Source: Bacteroidota bacterium
GTDB taxonomy: Bacteria > Bacteroidota > Bacteroidia > Chitinophagales > Saprospiraceae
DNA: 64,000 nt
Direction: 5' to 3'
NCBI GenBank assembly: GCA_029781865.1
Contig: JAKOVW010000081.1
Span: 62,001-126,000, forward strand
A program made the position numbers and the translations under genes. The notes under the pieces are model-generated. The model was not told where the DNA came from, did no database searches, and saw only the letters and a program-made list of their open reading frames with translations. Shown piece by piece: positions 33,880 to 44,499 of this stretch (positions within the stretch are counted from its first letter, which is position 1; each line of letters begins with the position of its first letter).

Positions 33880-35259
33880 TTGTCATTGTTTACAAGAATT
33901 TTAGCCCTTATCCGCAAGTCTCTGCAAGGAGAACAAATGGACTTTACGCAGGGAAAAATTTCAACTGCAGTATTTCTTTTAGCTATTCCAATGATTCTGG
34001 AATTAAGTCTCGAAAGTGTATTTGCATTAGTGGATATTTTCTTTGTAAGCAAACTAGGTCAGAATGCCATTGCCACGGTTGGTTTAACAGAAGCTGCTTT
34101 GACTATTGTTTATTCAATAGCTATTGGATTGAGCACAGCAGCAACAGCTATAGTTGCAAGACGAATTGGTGAAAAAAATAAAGATGCAGCAGCTCATGCC
34201 GGTGCTCAATCACTGATTATTGCGCTTGTCATTTCTCTGGTTACCAGCCTTCTTGGTTTTGTGTTTGCAGGTGAAATATTGACTTTAATGGGAGCTAGCA
34301 AAGATGTTGTTGCCGATGGCGCCATTTTTACGCGGATCATGATGGGCGGCAGTCTTGCCATATTTCTATTGTTTTTAATCAATGGAATATTTCGTGGAGC
34401 CGGAGACGCAGCAATGGCTATGAAAAGTCTTTGGATTGCGAGTATCATCAATATTATTTTATGCCCCGTATTTATCCATTATTTCGGACTTAAAGGAGCT
34501 GCAATTACGACTGTAATAGGAAGAAGTACCGGTGTAATATATCAATGTTATCATCTTTTTAAAGGCAGCGGTATCATTAAATTCAAAGCAGTACACTTAA
34601 ATATTGATCTGCCGATTTTAAAATCAATTCTAAAGATCGGTTGGCCTGCAACCTTGCAATTTATTATTGCAAGTGGAAGTTGGATTGTCATGGCGAAAAT
34701 AGTTGCAGAAACCGGCGGAACTGCCGCTTCAGCAGGTTATCAAATTGCTATCCGCAATGTGGTATTTTTTATATTGCCAGCCTGGGGCCTGAGTAATGCA
34801 GCTGCCACTTTGGTTGGACAAAACCTGGGTGCAAAACAAATAGAACGCGCCAGTGAAAGCGTCATGATAACAGCAAAATACAATGCCATTTTTATGGGTT
34901 TTGTGATGCTTCTTTTTCTTTTTTTATCCTACCCGATCATCCGGATCTTCACTTCAGATGAAGCCGTTATTAAATACGGAGTGCTGTCCCTTCAAATTTT
35001 TGGCTCCGGATTCATTTTTTATGGAGTGGCTATGGTAATGACCCAGGCCCTCAACGGCGCCGGAGATACCAGAACTCCTACGATGATCAATTTCATTTGT
35101 TTCTGGCTTTTTCAAATTCCTTTAGCTTACTTTTTGGCTAAAGAACTGGATTGGAAATCCACGGGAGCCATCATTTCCATTCCTGTCACAGAAACAATGA
35201 TTGCTTTAATTTCATGGTATTATTTCAGATTAGGAAAGTGGAAAAAAGTATTGGTTTGA
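33880..35259 (+). CDS. MATE family efflux transporter
   Basis: A 459-residue protein from TTG 33880, with 12 transmembrane helices. The leader LFTRILALIRKSLQGEQMDFT is kept because Bacteroidota MATE homologues usually begin with a similar basic stretch; ATG 33937 (440 residues) is the alternative. Core signatures: AIPMILELSLESVFALVD, NGIFRGAGDAAMAM in TM5 and ALNGAGDTRTPT in the second half. Family knowledge: Na+ or H+ coupled export of drugs or metabolites. Confidence 0.85.
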   Translation: MSLFTRILALIRKSLQGEQMDFTQGKISTAVFLLAIPMILELSLESVFALVDIFFVSKLGQNAIATVGLTEAALTIVYSIAIGLSTAATAIVARRIGEKNKDAAAHAGAQSLIIALVISLVTSLLGFVFAGEILTLMGASKDVVADGAIFTRIMMGGSLAIFLLFLINGIFRGAGDAAMAMKSLWIASIINIILCPVFIHYFGLKGAAITTVIGRSTGVIYQCYHLFKGSGIIKFKAVHLNIDLPILKSILKIGWPATLQFIIASGSWIVMAKIVAETGGTAASAGYQIAIRNVVFFILPAWGLSNAAATLVGQNLGAKQIERASESVMITAKYNAIFMGFVMLLFLFLSYPIIRIFTSDEAVIKYGVLSLQIFGSGFIFYGVAMVMTQALNGAGDTRTPTMINFICFWLFQIPLAYFLAKELDWKSTGAIISIPVTETMIALISWYYFRLGKWKKVLV

Positions 35260-35412
35260 TCCAAAAATGTATACCTTACATTGCCTTTTTCAAATATTCT
35301 TGTTGCTCATTTATGTTTCCAACCGGAACGTGAATTAAAGCAAAGGATTATTTTATCTTTATCACTAATTCCAAACAGCTTTTAAAAAGTTAGGTAATGC
35401 TTATATTGGGAC

Positions 35413-36294
35413 ATGCTTGAGTCTATTATTAAATATCAGAAATCCAACAAACCTTTCTACCTGTTTAGTATATTGATTCCCAGTTGGAATAATCTGGCAT
35501 ATTTACAACTATGCATTCGCAGCATTTTGAAAAATTCACAAAAGCCAATTCAGATAATTGTCATAGTGAATGAAGGAACAGATGGTACATTAGACTGGTT
35601 GATGCAACAAGATGAAATTGATTTTATCCATTCAAAACGCAATATTGGAATTTGCTATGGCCTGAACATCGCAAGATCTATAATTAAATCGGAATGGGTT
35701 GTCTATGTGAACGACGATATGTATCTTTTACCGGAATGGGATCTTGAATTACTCAAAGAAATAGAACGAATTGGTCATAAAGAATTTATGCTATCCAGCA
35801 CCATGATTGAGCCTTTGGAAACGGGAAATCCTTGTGTTGTAGTTAAAAATTATGGTCAACATATTTCTGATTTTAAGGAAAATGATCTTTTGAAAGAATA
35901 TTCCGGATTAAAAAGAAATGATTGGTCTGGCAGCACGTGGCCTCCCTTATTAATGCATCTGGATCTTTGGGATCTTGTAGGTGGAATGAGCATTGAATTT
36001 AGTCCGGGAATGTATTCAGACCCTGACTTATCCAAAAAACTGTTTGAAGCCGGAGTGAGATTATTTAAAGGTAAAGGAAGTAGCCTGGTTTATCATTTTG
36101 GTTCTAAATCGACTAAACGAATTATAAAAAATAAAGGTAAAAATACCTTCCTGCATAAATGGGGAATGAGTTCCAATACATTTACGCAATTCATTTTGAA
36201 AAGAGGAGAAGAATTCAATGTAAAAACCGATATACAAAAATTACACCCGATGATCCTATGGAAAGATAGAATCAAAAAATTTCTAAGCTCGTAA
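35413..36294 (+). CDS. GT2 family glycosyltransferase
   Basis: A 293-residue GT-A fold protein. SILIPSWNNLAYLQLCIRSIL opens the nucleotide-binding domain, and the metal site is the VNDDMYL motif (Asp-Asp). PDLSKKLFEAGVRLF corresponds to the acceptor-side ED region. A basic C-terminus follows. Cytoplasmic, without a transmembrane segment. Family knowledge: transfers an activated sugar to a lipid or glycan acceptor; no glycan cluster surrounds it. Confidence 0.82.
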   Translation: MLESIIKYQKSNKPFYLFSILIPSWNNLAYLQLCIRSILKNSQKPIQIIVIVNEGTDGTLDWLMQQDEIDFIHSKRNIGICYGLNIARSIIKSEWVVYVNDDMYLLPEWDLELLKEIERIGHKEFMLSSTMIEPLETGNPCVVVKNYGQHISDFKENDLLKEYSGLKRNDWSGSTWPPLLMHLDLWDLVGGMSIEFSPGMYSDPDLSKKLFEAGVRLFKGKGSSLVYHFGSKSTKRIIKNKGKNTFLHKWGMSSNTFTQFILKRGEEFNVKTDIQKLHPMILWKDRIKKFLSS

Positions 36295-36333
36295 TATACT
36301 CGATCCCATAATTTAATGATGTAAGGAATTTTT

Positions 36334-37023
36334 ATGAAATTAATTGGACTAATAGGAGGAACAACGTGGTTTTCAACTGCTGAATATTACCGATTGATCA
36401 ACCAGTTGACCAATCAAAAAGCAGGCGCATCTCATTCTGCTAAATTGCTTTTGTATTCTGTGGATTTTGAAGAATTCAAACCATCGACAGATATGAGTAA
36501 ATGGGTTGATATGGCAACCCGTTTTACCGAGATTGCTCTAAAACTTGAAGCTGCAGGTGCAGAATGTCTGGCAATCTGCGCTAATACACCACATCTCATC
36601 GCAGATCAAATAACCAAAAAATTAAATATACCCCTTATTCATATAGCCCAGGTCACAGCTCTAAAAATAAAATCTCTGAATATTACCAGGGTTGCATTAC
36701 TGGGTACAAAAATTACTATGGAACAAAACTTTTTTAAATCCATACTCGCTCAGCATGAAATCGATTGCATCATACCTTCTGAATCCCAACGGCATTTTAT
36801 TCATGATTCCATACTCCATGAGTTGGGTAAGGGAATATTAAAAACAGAAACCAAAGAAAAATACCTCGACATAATTGATCAATTGATTCAATCAGGTGCA
36901 AATGGCATCATTCTCGGATGTACAGAAATTCCTTTACTGATTCTTCAGGAAGATGTGACGGTTCCCGTTTTAGATACTACTTTGATTCATTCTGAAGCCA
37001 TTGTTGAATTTGCCCTTAACTAA
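36334..37023 (+). CDS. Aspartate/glutamate racemase family protein
   Basis: A 229-residue protein with the two catalytic cysteine motifs AICANTPHL and ILGCTEIPLLI, and the GLIGGTTWFSTAEYY start of the YgeA/aspartate racemase group. Both cysteines are intact, so it should be active. Family knowledge: cofactor-independent racemisation of an amino acid such as Asp or Glu. It begins 39 bp after the GT2 gene. Confidence 0.85.
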   Translation: MKLIGLIGGTTWFSTAEYYRLINQLTNQKAGASHSAKLLLYSVDFEEFKPSTDMSKWVDMATRFTEIALKLEAAGAECLAICANTPHLIADQITKKLNIPLIHIAQVTALKIKSLNITRVALLGTKITMEQNFFKSILAQHEIDCIIPSESQRHFIHDSILHELGKGILKTETKEKYLDIIDQLIQSGANGIILGCTEIPLLILQEDVTVPVLDTTLIHSEAIVEFALN

Positions 37024-37044
37024 AAATGCGCATTCCATATGATG

Positions 37045-37067
37045 AAGGATTTCATTAAAATCTTTTT
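37045..37067 (+). terminator. Probable rho-independent terminator
   Basis: An 8-bp stem (37045-37052 with 37058-37065, one G-U pair), 5-base loop, T-run at 37063-37067. It follows the racemase stop by 22 bp. Confidence 0.4.
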
Positions 37068-37149
37068 ACGATGCACATAATAACTATTTTGCTATTTTCA
37101 ATATATCAGTCACACATCAGGCCTTGAGCAACTTATTCTAAAGATATTG

Positions 37150-38649
37150 ATGAAATATAGAATTATTTTCATTTTTTGCTTCATTCATTTTTATTTTTGG
37201 AATTCGCATGCCCAGACCCGAATCCAAACGGATAGCATTACAATTCCGAAAGCCCCATATTTACATTTTCAAAAGTTTATTGACCGAAAGTTATACGTAC
37301 AAACAAATCCAATGCCTGACGAATGTCTGGTATTCCTGAATGGGAATAAGTTTCCGTTTAGACGAAGTGGAAAAACCATAAGCATATTTTTACCAGCGTA
37401 TGTAGATACTATCCGGAAGTCATTTATTCAAATAAGCAGTTCAGTCAATCATCAAAAAGCAAAGGATTATATCATCGTCCTTAACTATGGAAAACCTGCT
37501 GAAACTTTTGATTCAATTATTAAAATACAGAAGATTCCCCTTCGCATTCCGGATCCGTTGCTTGTTGTTCCCGCTAAACCAATTATTGATCAAAAGCTTG
37601 ATACTGTTATTAAACAACCGGCGGAATCAAACCAATACCCTGAATGGATCAGTGTTTATCTGGACACGTATTATGCACTGTATAATGACATGATAGGGAC
37701 AAATGAATTTCAAAAATTTAACAGCATTTCCCCCAGGAATAATGTAATTGGACTAAATACACTGCAAATCAGCCTGGATTATACTAAAGAAAACATCAGG
37801 GGAACTGCTACCTTGCATTACGGCGATTTTTCCAAAACATCCGGATCGCCTGACTATAAAACCATACTTGAAGCACATGCCGGTTTGAGACTTTTTAACA
37901 AGGTGTGGATTGATGCCGGTTTTTTTCGTACTCATTTAGGAACTGAAGGTTTATTACCGAAGGAAAACATATGCAGTTCTGCTGCTATTGCTACCTTTTT
38001 TGAACCTACCATAATAAGTGGATTGCGCATTAATTATTTGCCTGATGACAAATGGAATATCAATTTCTATTTATTAAATGGATTTAATGGATTTGTAGAT
38101 AATAATAAAAAGAAGTCTGCCGGATTGATGATTGCCTATACATTTAATAAGTATGTAAATGTTGGATACAGCAATTATCTGGGCGATGATACACCGGATT
38201 CCCTTGCCAATATTCCGCATTTGCGTCTTCATCAGAATTTATTTATCAACCTTCAGTTAAATAGATTAAAATTACAAATCGGCAGTGACTTTTGTCTCCA
38301 GGAAAATTCCGATTTAGCATTACCCGATCAATCAGCTAAGATGTTTAGTGGAATGACAACGGCCAGTTACAATCTGACTAAGCTATTATCGCTATATAGC
38401 AGGTACGAATTTTATCAGGATCCAAATGGTTTTATGTCCGTACAATTTTTAGATGATAATCAAAAATTAACCGGATGCAAGCTCTGGGGTTTGACCGGTG
38501 GAATTGAATTAAAACCATTGGAAAAAATGTTTATACGACTGGAAGGAAGACGATTGCAAATGCAAGACTCACAGAAAATATTTTTCCGGAACGGCTCTCA
38601 CAGTAATTACCGCCTGGAATGCATGATCAATACCGGTATTATTTTTTAA
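37150..38649 (+). CDS. Outer membrane porin, OmpL-like beta-barrel (bbp2 type)
   Basis: A 499-residue protein from ATG 37150 with a signal peptide (about 1-21, ending SHAQ). An N-terminal ~140-residue region has Ig-like composition (PYVDTIRK). The barrel begins at about 170 (VYLDTYYALYND), with GTATLHYGDFS, AGFFRTHLGTEG and FYLLNGFNGFVDN, and ends in a short aromatic strand. Family knowledge: the putative beta-barrel porin-2 group, general or selective diffusion. Monocistronic. Confidence 0.78.
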   Translation: MKYRIIFIFCFIHFYFWNSHAQTRIQTDSITIPKAPYLHFQKFIDRKLYVQTNPMPDECLVFLNGNKFPFRRSGKTISIFLPAYVDTIRKSFIQISSSVNHQKAKDYIIVLNYGKPAETFDSIIKIQKIPLRIPDPLLVVPAKPIIDQKLDTVIKQPAESNQYPEWISVYLDTYYALYNDMIGTNEFQKFNSISPRNNVIGLNTLQISLDYTKENIRGTATLHYGDFSKTSGSPDYKTILEAHAGLRLFNKVWIDAGFFRTHLGTEGLLPKENICSSAAIATFFEPTIISGLRINYLPDDKWNINFYLLNGFNGFVDNNKKKSAGLMIAYTFNKYVNVGYSNYLGDDTPDSLANIPHLRLHQNLFINLQLNRLKLQIGSDFCLQENSDLALPDQSAKMFSGMTTASYNLTKLLSLYSRYEFYQDPNGFMSVQFLDDNQKLTGCKLWGLTGGIELKPLEKMFIRLEGRRLQMQDSQKIFFRNGSHSNYRLECMINTGIIF

Positions 38650-38708
38650 ATAATCATTTTTAATGCCACATTTACTTTAATAGTCTCTTTTAATTCGCCT
38701 TCATACGC

Positions 38709-39149
38709 ATGAATACTTTACCTGAAGATTTTACAATATCAACTGATCCAACCAAACTCAATCCGGAAATGGTTTATCATTTTCTGAATAAAGAAGCCTA
38801 TTGGTCTAAAGGTATTCCCTATGAAACCTTTCTGAAATCTATTGAACATTCGTTAAATTTTATTTTACTGCATAAAGAAAAGCAAGTAGGCTTTGCAAGA
38901 ATTATTACAGATTATGCAACCATTGCTTATCTGGGAGACGTTTTTATTTCATCAGATTACAGAGGATTGGGTTTATCTAAATGTTTGATTCAATCAGTTA
39001 TGAATTGCCCTGAATTACAGGGACTCCGTCGCTGGATATTATTGACCCAGGATGCTCATGAACTATACCGGCAATTTGGTTGGTCTCCCATTCAAAACCC
39101 GGAAAGATGGATGGAACTGCACAATAAATATGTTTATAAGGCCGGTTAA
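38709..39149 (+). CDS. GNAT family N-acetyltransferase
   Basis: A 146-residue acetyltransferase. Motif A around VGFARIITDYATIAYLGDVFI, with the pyrophosphate loop DYRGLGLSK. A C-terminal ILLTQDAHELYRQFGW segment is typical. Family knowledge: transfers acetyl from acetyl-CoA to an amine; substrate unknown. It follows the porin by 59 bp and may be co-transcribed. Confidence 0.85.
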   Translation: MNTLPEDFTISTDPTKLNPEMVYHFLNKEAYWSKGIPYETFLKSIEHSLNFILLHKEKQVGFARIITDYATIAYLGDVFISSDYRGLGLSKCLIQSVMNCPELQGLRRWILLTQDAHELYRQFGWSPIQNPERWMELHNKYVYKAG

Positions 39150-39251
39150 TCCGTCTTTATGACTTGAAATAAAAAAATCAATTCCCTATATAAATTTTTA
39201 TTACCTACGAAGTTCTTCGTATTTTGCAGGCTTAATTTACAATTCGCTAAT

Positions 39252-40367
39252 ATGAAAAGACTATTTACATTAATTTGTCTGGTATCCATTCATTATCTGG
39301 ATCTTTTTGCCCAGATACCACTAACTACTCTGCCCAGCGGAGGAAACAAAATTGCCACGGTATCCGAACAAGTAGGTCTGACTGAAGTAAAAATTGAATA
39401 CAGCCGCCCGGGAGTCAAGGGAAGAGAAGGAAAAATATGGGGACAACTCATTCATAATGGATTTGCCGATTTAGGATTTGGCAACAGTAAATCTGCTCCA
39501 TGGAGGGCCGGAGCCAATGAAAACACAACCATATCTTTTTCCAATGATGTATTGGTTGAAGGTAAAAAACTTCCTGCCGGCAAGTATGGTTTTTTCATTG
39601 CTTATGATTCCAGTGCTTGCACATTGATATTTTCAAAAAATTCAAGTTCCTGGGGTAGTTTTTTTTATAATGAAAGTGAAGACGCACTTCGCGTACAGGT
39701 AGTTCCTCAAAAATCAGAAAAAAGCGTTGAGTGGTTAAAATTTGAATTTATTGATCAAACTGACGATGCTGCAACAATAGTACTGCAATGGGAAAAATTA
39801 CAGATACCATTTAAAGTTCAGACAGATTATATCAAAGATCAAATTGCTTTGTTTAGAAACGAATTGAGATCTTCCAGAGGATTCTTATGGGAAAGTTGGA
39901 ATGAAGCTGCACAATGGTGCGTACAACATAATACGAATCTCAATGAAGCCCTGATGTGGGCTGATACTGCAACGAGCAGGAATTTTGGTGGTGATAAAAG
40001 CTTTCAAGCCTGGACGACGAAATCTCAGGTTTTGCAGAAGTTAAACAGAAATCAGGAAGCCGCAGACTTAATGAAGAAAGCACTTCCAATGGCTAATATG
40101 TTTGAAGTGCATCAGTATGGCAAACAACTAATTGGAATGAAAATGTATCAGGATGCATTTGATGTATTCAAATTAAATTATGAAAAATATCCGAAAGAGT
40201 TTACAACCTTAGTTGGAATGGTTCGGGGTAGCTCAGCCATTGGTGATTATACGAATGCGTTGAAATTTGCAAACCAGGCTTTGCCGTTGGCTCCTGATCC
40301 TGCAAATAAAATCAATGTAGAGACAATGATCAAAAAACTAAAAGAAAAAAAGGATGTGAATAAGTAA
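39252..40367 (+). CDS. DUF2911 protein with TPR-like C-terminus
   Basis: A 371-residue protein with a signal peptide (about 1-20, ending LFAQ). DUF2911 spans about 22-200: KIEYSRPGVKGREGKIWG, WRAGANENTTISF and KLPAGKYGFFIAY. The C-terminal ~150 residues are helical pairs of TPR type (AWTTKSQVLQKLNRNQEAAD). Family knowledge: DUF2911 is confined to Bacteroidota-like bacteria and has unknown function, presumably periplasmic. Confidence 0.85.
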   Translation: MKRLFTLICLVSIHYLDLFAQIPLTTLPSGGNKIATVSEQVGLTEVKIEYSRPGVKGREGKIWGQLIHNGFADLGFGNSKSAPWRAGANENTTISFSNDVLVEGKKLPAGKYGFFIAYDSSACTLIFSKNSSSWGSFFYNESEDALRVQVVPQKSEKSVEWLKFEFIDQTDDAATIVLQWEKLQIPFKVQTDYIKDQIALFRNELRSSRGFLWESWNEAAQWCVQHNTNLNEALMWADTATSRNFGGDKSFQAWTTKSQVLQKLNRNQEAADLMKKALPMANMFEVHQYGKQLIGMKMYQDAFDVFKLNYEKYPKEFTTLVGMVRGSSAIGDYTNALKFANQALPLAPDPANKINVETMIKKLKEKKDVNK

Positions 40368-40533
40368 TTGTTAGCTCTTAGTTGTTAGTTGCTGCAATTG
40401 CCAATCTTATTAAGTGTTTTACTTTCATTGTTGCCAACTCAATTATTTTCAATCAAACCTGGATCAAAAATAACTTCAATTAAAATCAGATAAACTATTT
40501 TTCTGCTTAAGGAGATTAGTATAAATCAGCTCT

Positions 40534-41451
40534 TCAGAACCTTATATAATCCACTGGGTTAACCGGTTTGCCTTTAAACCACAACTCAAAATGTAGATGA
40601 GGACCATCGGTGAGAGTGCCTGTATTCCCAATAATTGCAATTGCTTCTCCTGCTTTTACTCTTGCTCCTGTTTTTTTCAATAATGCAGAGTTGTGTTTAT
40701 AAATGCTGACCATATTATTACCATGCTGGATCGCTATGGTATGACCATTTTCGATGGACCAGTCTGCTTGTATGATAGAGCCATCCAGCACTGCTTTTAT
40801 CGGAGTATTTGCAGCAGCTATGATGTCTACACCCAGGTGGCCTTTATCGGGCCCGTATGCTGCCCCTAAAGGGCCTCTGACCGGTGGCGTAAAGCTGAGA
40901 TAACGGAAGCTTTCAGTTTCTGTATTTTTGAAATTATTGTTTGCCTGTGAAGAAGGAAAGGTGCTTACCGGAGGTCGGGTCCTCTTTTCCATAGACTGCG
41001 TAGCTTCGAATTCAGCTCTCAAAATACTATCTTCCTTAACTTTTGGCAAAGGCTCCGGTTTTTCGAGTTTAATTTGAATATTTTTAGTTACATCCGAACT
41101 GGTTTCCGGATTTCCGGTGATAATTCGACGTATACTTTCAATATAGGTATCTCTTGCCATTAACTCCTCCTCCAGCTGATTTACCTTCTGCTCCAACTTA
41201 ACAAATTCACCTTGTGATCTGATATCGCCATAGCCTGGAATATACTTCTTAACCGGGCTGAAAATAATCAGTAAAAAAAGCAGGATGCTTACTACAAATA
41301 GGACTGTACAGGCCAAAAGATAGATATTCTGGAGTGTTAATTTATAGCTTGCGGTTTCTTCAAATGTCTCTTCATTTCTGATAATAAACAGAAACTTCTT
41401 CTCTAAATGCTCCTTCAGCCATTTCCGGGTTCTTTTCCAGTCAAAAGCCAT
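40534..41451 (-). CDS. M23 family peptidoglycan endopeptidase, membrane-anchored
   Basis: A 305-residue protein: a cytoplasmic basic N-terminus, one transmembrane helix (about 43-65), a coiled coil (about 78-110) and a C-terminal M23 domain (about 195-305) with H205-x3-D209 and the HLHFELW motif (H285, H287). All zinc ligands are present, so it is likely active. Family knowledge: cleaves peptidoglycan cross-bridges in the periplasm; the coiled coil resembles MepM/EnvC relatives. It is divergent from the SprE/PorW-like gene. Confidence 0.85.
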   Translation of the reverse strand: MAFDWKRTRKWLKEHLEKKFLFIIRNEETFEETASYKLTLQNIYLLACTVLFVVSILLFLLIIFSPVKKYIPGYGDIRSQGEFVKLEQKVNQLEEELMARDTYIESIRRIITGNPETSSDVTKNIQIKLEKPEPLPKVKEDSILRAEFEATQSMEKRTRPPVSTFPSSQANNNFKNTETESFRYLSFTPPVRGPLGAAYGPDKGHLGVDIIAAANTPIKAVLDGSIIQADWSIENGHTIAIQHGNNMVSIYKHNSALLKKTGARVKAGEAIAIIGNTGTLTDGPHLHFELWFKGKPVNPVDYIRF

Positions 41452-41474
41452 GCTTAAAATACTTTAAATTATAA

Positions 41475-41482
41475 TAAATTTG
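41475..41482 (+). promoter_or_regulatory. -7 element of the SprE/PorW-like gene
   Basis: TAAATTTG (TAnnTTTG) 38 bp before the ATG at 41520, in the short gap between divergent genes. The -33 region is weak (CTT). Confidence 0.45.
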
Positions 41483-41519
41483 CGGGATTTTAGTTATGAT
41501 ACTCATTCGTACGAATTCC

Positions 41520-44423
41520 ATGAAAATTAAGATAATTTTACTAATACAAGCCTTAATCCTTGTGTCCTTGCTGGATGGTTGTGTCACCCATCGCAAAAAA
41601 GGGCAAACATCCGGATTAGGTCGCTTATATCACAATACAACCGCAAAATACAATGGATATTTTAATGCCAATGAAATAATGCAGGAAAGCTTGTTGTCAT
41701 TGGATCAATCATACAAATTTAATTATAACAGCATACTTCCGGTATTCACCTACAATGCATCTGAAAATGTAGATGCGGAAAAACCAAAATTGGATAAAGC
41801 CATTGAAAAAGTTTCGACTGTAGTTACCATACACAGAGTGAGTCACTGGACGGATGATTGTTACTTGTTATTATGCAAAGCACAGTATCTTAAAAAAGAT
41901 TACGAAACTGCTGAAAACTCCTTTAAGTTTTTTCTCAATGAATTTGATCCGGTTAAAAATAAAGTCAATACAAAAATACAGAAAGAAAAGACTATTAAGG
42001 AAAAAAAGAAAGTTGCAGAAGATGTAAAAAAAGAACGTAAAAAAGAATCCGAACGAAAAGCCAAAGAGCGCAAAAAACTACAGAAAGAAAAAGCCGAAGC
42101 CAAAAAGAAAAAAGGAAAATCAAATACAACTACTCCATCAAAGGATGCTGGTACAACACCCCCAGTAAGTAAACAGGAAAATCCTACTGTCGCTACTCCA
42201 AAAGAAATTAATGCCAAACCGGTTAATGAAGGTTCCTGGTTATTTCCGCATTATACTGTTTATTGGGAAGGCGTGATCTGGGCCGGAAAAAATCTGATCG
42301 AAAGAGGAAAACCCTTTGAAGCAGAACAATTATTCAGACGGGTAGAAAACGAACCCACAGCTCCAAAAGAATTAAGAGGTGAGTTATACGCTTCATATTC
42401 TGATTTATATTTAAAAACAGGAAAAGATGAGAAAGCCATACAATCCTTAAAATCGGCTATTGAGTATACTAAATCCAAAAAATTAAAAGCAAGATATGCT
42501 TTCATTCTCGGACAGTTGTATCAAAAAGCAGGACGTACTGAATCCTCCAGTCAGTATTTTTCACAATGCGCCAAACTAAAACCATCTTATGATCTGGCAT
42601 TTCACGCCAAAATGAATTTATTAATCAATGAAGCAAGTGAAGGCGCATCGCAACAACAAGTCGTTGCAAGAATTGAATCCTTGCTGAAAGATCCAAAAAA
42701 CAAAGACTACCAGGGAGAGTTGTATTATTCTCTTGCTGTAATCAGTTTGAAGCAGGACAAAAAGAAGCAAGCCATTGAGCAATTTAATTTGTCTCTTCAA
42801 TCCCCTAATGTTAATAATTCACAGAAAGCAGATTCTTATTATCAGCTGGGTACGTTGTATTTTGATGATCAGGATTATTTAAAGGCCAAATTATATTATG
42901 ACAGCACTTTAAATGTGCTGGCAAAAAATGATGCAAGGAGAGGTCCGATCTCCAAATCACTGGCTAGCCTGGAAGAAATTGCAAAGCATCTTCAGAACAT
43001 CGCTTTACAGGATAGTTTATTGAAAATTTCTGCCATGTCTGTTAAAGACAAAAGATCTCTGGCGATTCAATTAAAGAATGCTAAAAAGACCAAAACGGCA
43101 GAACCCAATACAAAAAAAGACTTACGCAGCAGATTCGGAGAACTGGAAGCTGCATCGCTGAATCCATTTGAAAGGGAAAATGAAAACAAAGAAGAACAGC
43201 GAAAAGCTAACAGTACATTTTTTGCTTATGATCAAAGATCCATTAACCGGGGTCGTTCAGAATTTGAACAAATATGGGGACAGATAAATCTGGAAGACAA
43301 TTGGAGAAGAAAAAATAAAAACAGTTTTACCGTAAATGAAATAAAAATAAATCCGGAAGAAGAAAGCAGTGATTCCCTGGAAGCAGATCTGGCTCAAATT
43401 CTATCAGGAGTCCCCGATTCTCCTGCAGAAATTGAAGAAGCTAAAAATAAAATAGCCGAGTCCTTGTTTCAATTAGGCATTTTGTACAGGGAGAAACTGG
43501 AGAATTATTCGAAATCAACCAAAAGTCTGACAACCTTACTTGAACAATATCCTTCGACTCCAAAAAAAGTGGACGCCTTGTATTATCTCTATCTCAATTG
43601 TCTGGACTTGCGTGAAGAGGCCTGCGCGAATTCATATAAAGACAAACTGATCTATGAATTCCCTGGAAGTCATTTTGCCAAAATTCTTTCAGATCCTGAA
43701 TATGTAAAGAGCATTCTCGCAAAAAGAGATGAAATATCTACTGACTACAACAAAGCCTATCAACTGTATAAAGCCAATCGGTATGCAGAGGCATATGATG
43801 CACTTCAGATTCTCAAAAATAAAATTGTACCACCCCATATTCTGCAGGCTAAAGTGGCTCTTTTATCCGCTTTTTGCGTAGGGAATACACAGGGTAAAGA
43901 TGTTTATATTAATGCTCTGAAAGATGTTATCGCCAATTATCCGTCAACGCCTGAAGAAATAAAAGCTAAAGAAATTTTGCGATTCTTAAAAGGAGATCAG
44001 GATGCTTTTATTGAAATTACACAATCTGTATTAGATAAAACAAATTTCAAACTCGAAGACGATAAAATGCATTTCATTTTAGTAGTCTTATTCAATCCTC
44101 CGGATAAAACTTTAGACAAAGCAAAGATTGCCATATCTGACTACAATCAAAACTACCATAAACCGGAGAATCTTAAAATGACTAGTCTTGATTTAGATAT
44201 CGAAGCCAACGAACCATTAATCCTTATCCGCAAATTTGATAATAAAAGCGCGGCTATGAAATATTACAATGGTATACAACGCAAGCAAAAGGAATTTATA
44301 ACCGGGTTTGACAATTGGGAGGTTTTTGCAATCACTCAAAACAATTATCACGAAATACTCCGGATCAAAACTCTAACAGAATACAAGACATTCTTCAAAA
44401 AGAATTATCTGGACGCTAATTAA
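41520..44423 (+). CDS. porW: SprE/PorW-like T9SS lipoprotein
   Basis: A 967-residue protein from ATG 41520 (the ATG at 41496 would add eight residues before the signal). Lipobox SLLDGC (C21). The N-terminal block has LGRLYHNTTAKYNGYFNANE, as in SprE/PorW. Next come TPR arrays (about 65-500 and 630-860), a long Lys/Glu-rich coiled coil (about 145-210) and an ending helix-rich region. Family knowledge: PorW/SprE is required for T9SS assembly and gliding. Its presence fits the several T9SS cargos in this window. Confidence 0.72.
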   Translation: MKIKIILLIQALILVSLLDGCVTHRKKGQTSGLGRLYHNTTAKYNGYFNANEIMQESLLSLDQSYKFNYNSILPVFTYNASENVDAEKPKLDKAIEKVSTVVTIHRVSHWTDDCYLLLCKAQYLKKDYETAENSFKFFLNEFDPVKNKVNTKIQKEKTIKEKKKVAEDVKKERKKESERKAKERKKLQKEKAEAKKKKGKSNTTTPSKDAGTTPPVSKQENPTVATPKEINAKPVNEGSWLFPHYTVYWEGVIWAGKNLIERGKPFEAEQLFRRVENEPTAPKELRGELYASYSDLYLKTGKDEKAIQSLKSAIEYTKSKKLKARYAFILGQLYQKAGRTESSSQYFSQCAKLKPSYDLAFHAKMNLLINEASEGASQQQVVARIESLLKDPKNKDYQGELYYSLAVISLKQDKKKQAIEQFNLSLQSPNVNNSQKADSYYQLGTLYFDDQDYLKAKLYYDSTLNVLAKNDARRGPISKSLASLEEIAKHLQNIALQDSLLKISAMSVKDKRSLAIQLKNAKKTKTAEPNTKKDLRSRFGELEAASLNPFERENENKEEQRKANSTFFAYDQRSINRGRSEFEQIWGQINLEDNWRRKNKNSFTVNEIKINPEEESSDSLEADLAQILSGVPDSPAEIEEAKNKIAESLFQLGILYREKLENYSKSTKSLTTLLEQYPSTPKKVDALYYLYLNCLDLREEACANSYKDKLIYEFPGSHFAKILSDPEYVKSILAKRDEISTDYNKAYQLYKANRYAEAYDALQILKNKIVPPHILQAKVALLSAFCVGNTQGKDVYINALKDVIANYPSTPEEIKAKEILRFLKGDQDAFIEITQSVLDKTNFKLEDDKMHFILVVLFNPPDKTLDKAKIAISDYNQNYHKPENLKMTSLDLDIEANEPLILIRKFDNKSAAMKYYNGIQRKQKEFITGFDNWEVFAITQNNYHEILRIKTLTEYKTFFKKNYLDAN

Positions 44424-44499
44424 TAGAATTCACCATTACTACCACTTGAATTCTAATTGTCTATGTATCATAATACAATCATGTATGATGAGGATAGAG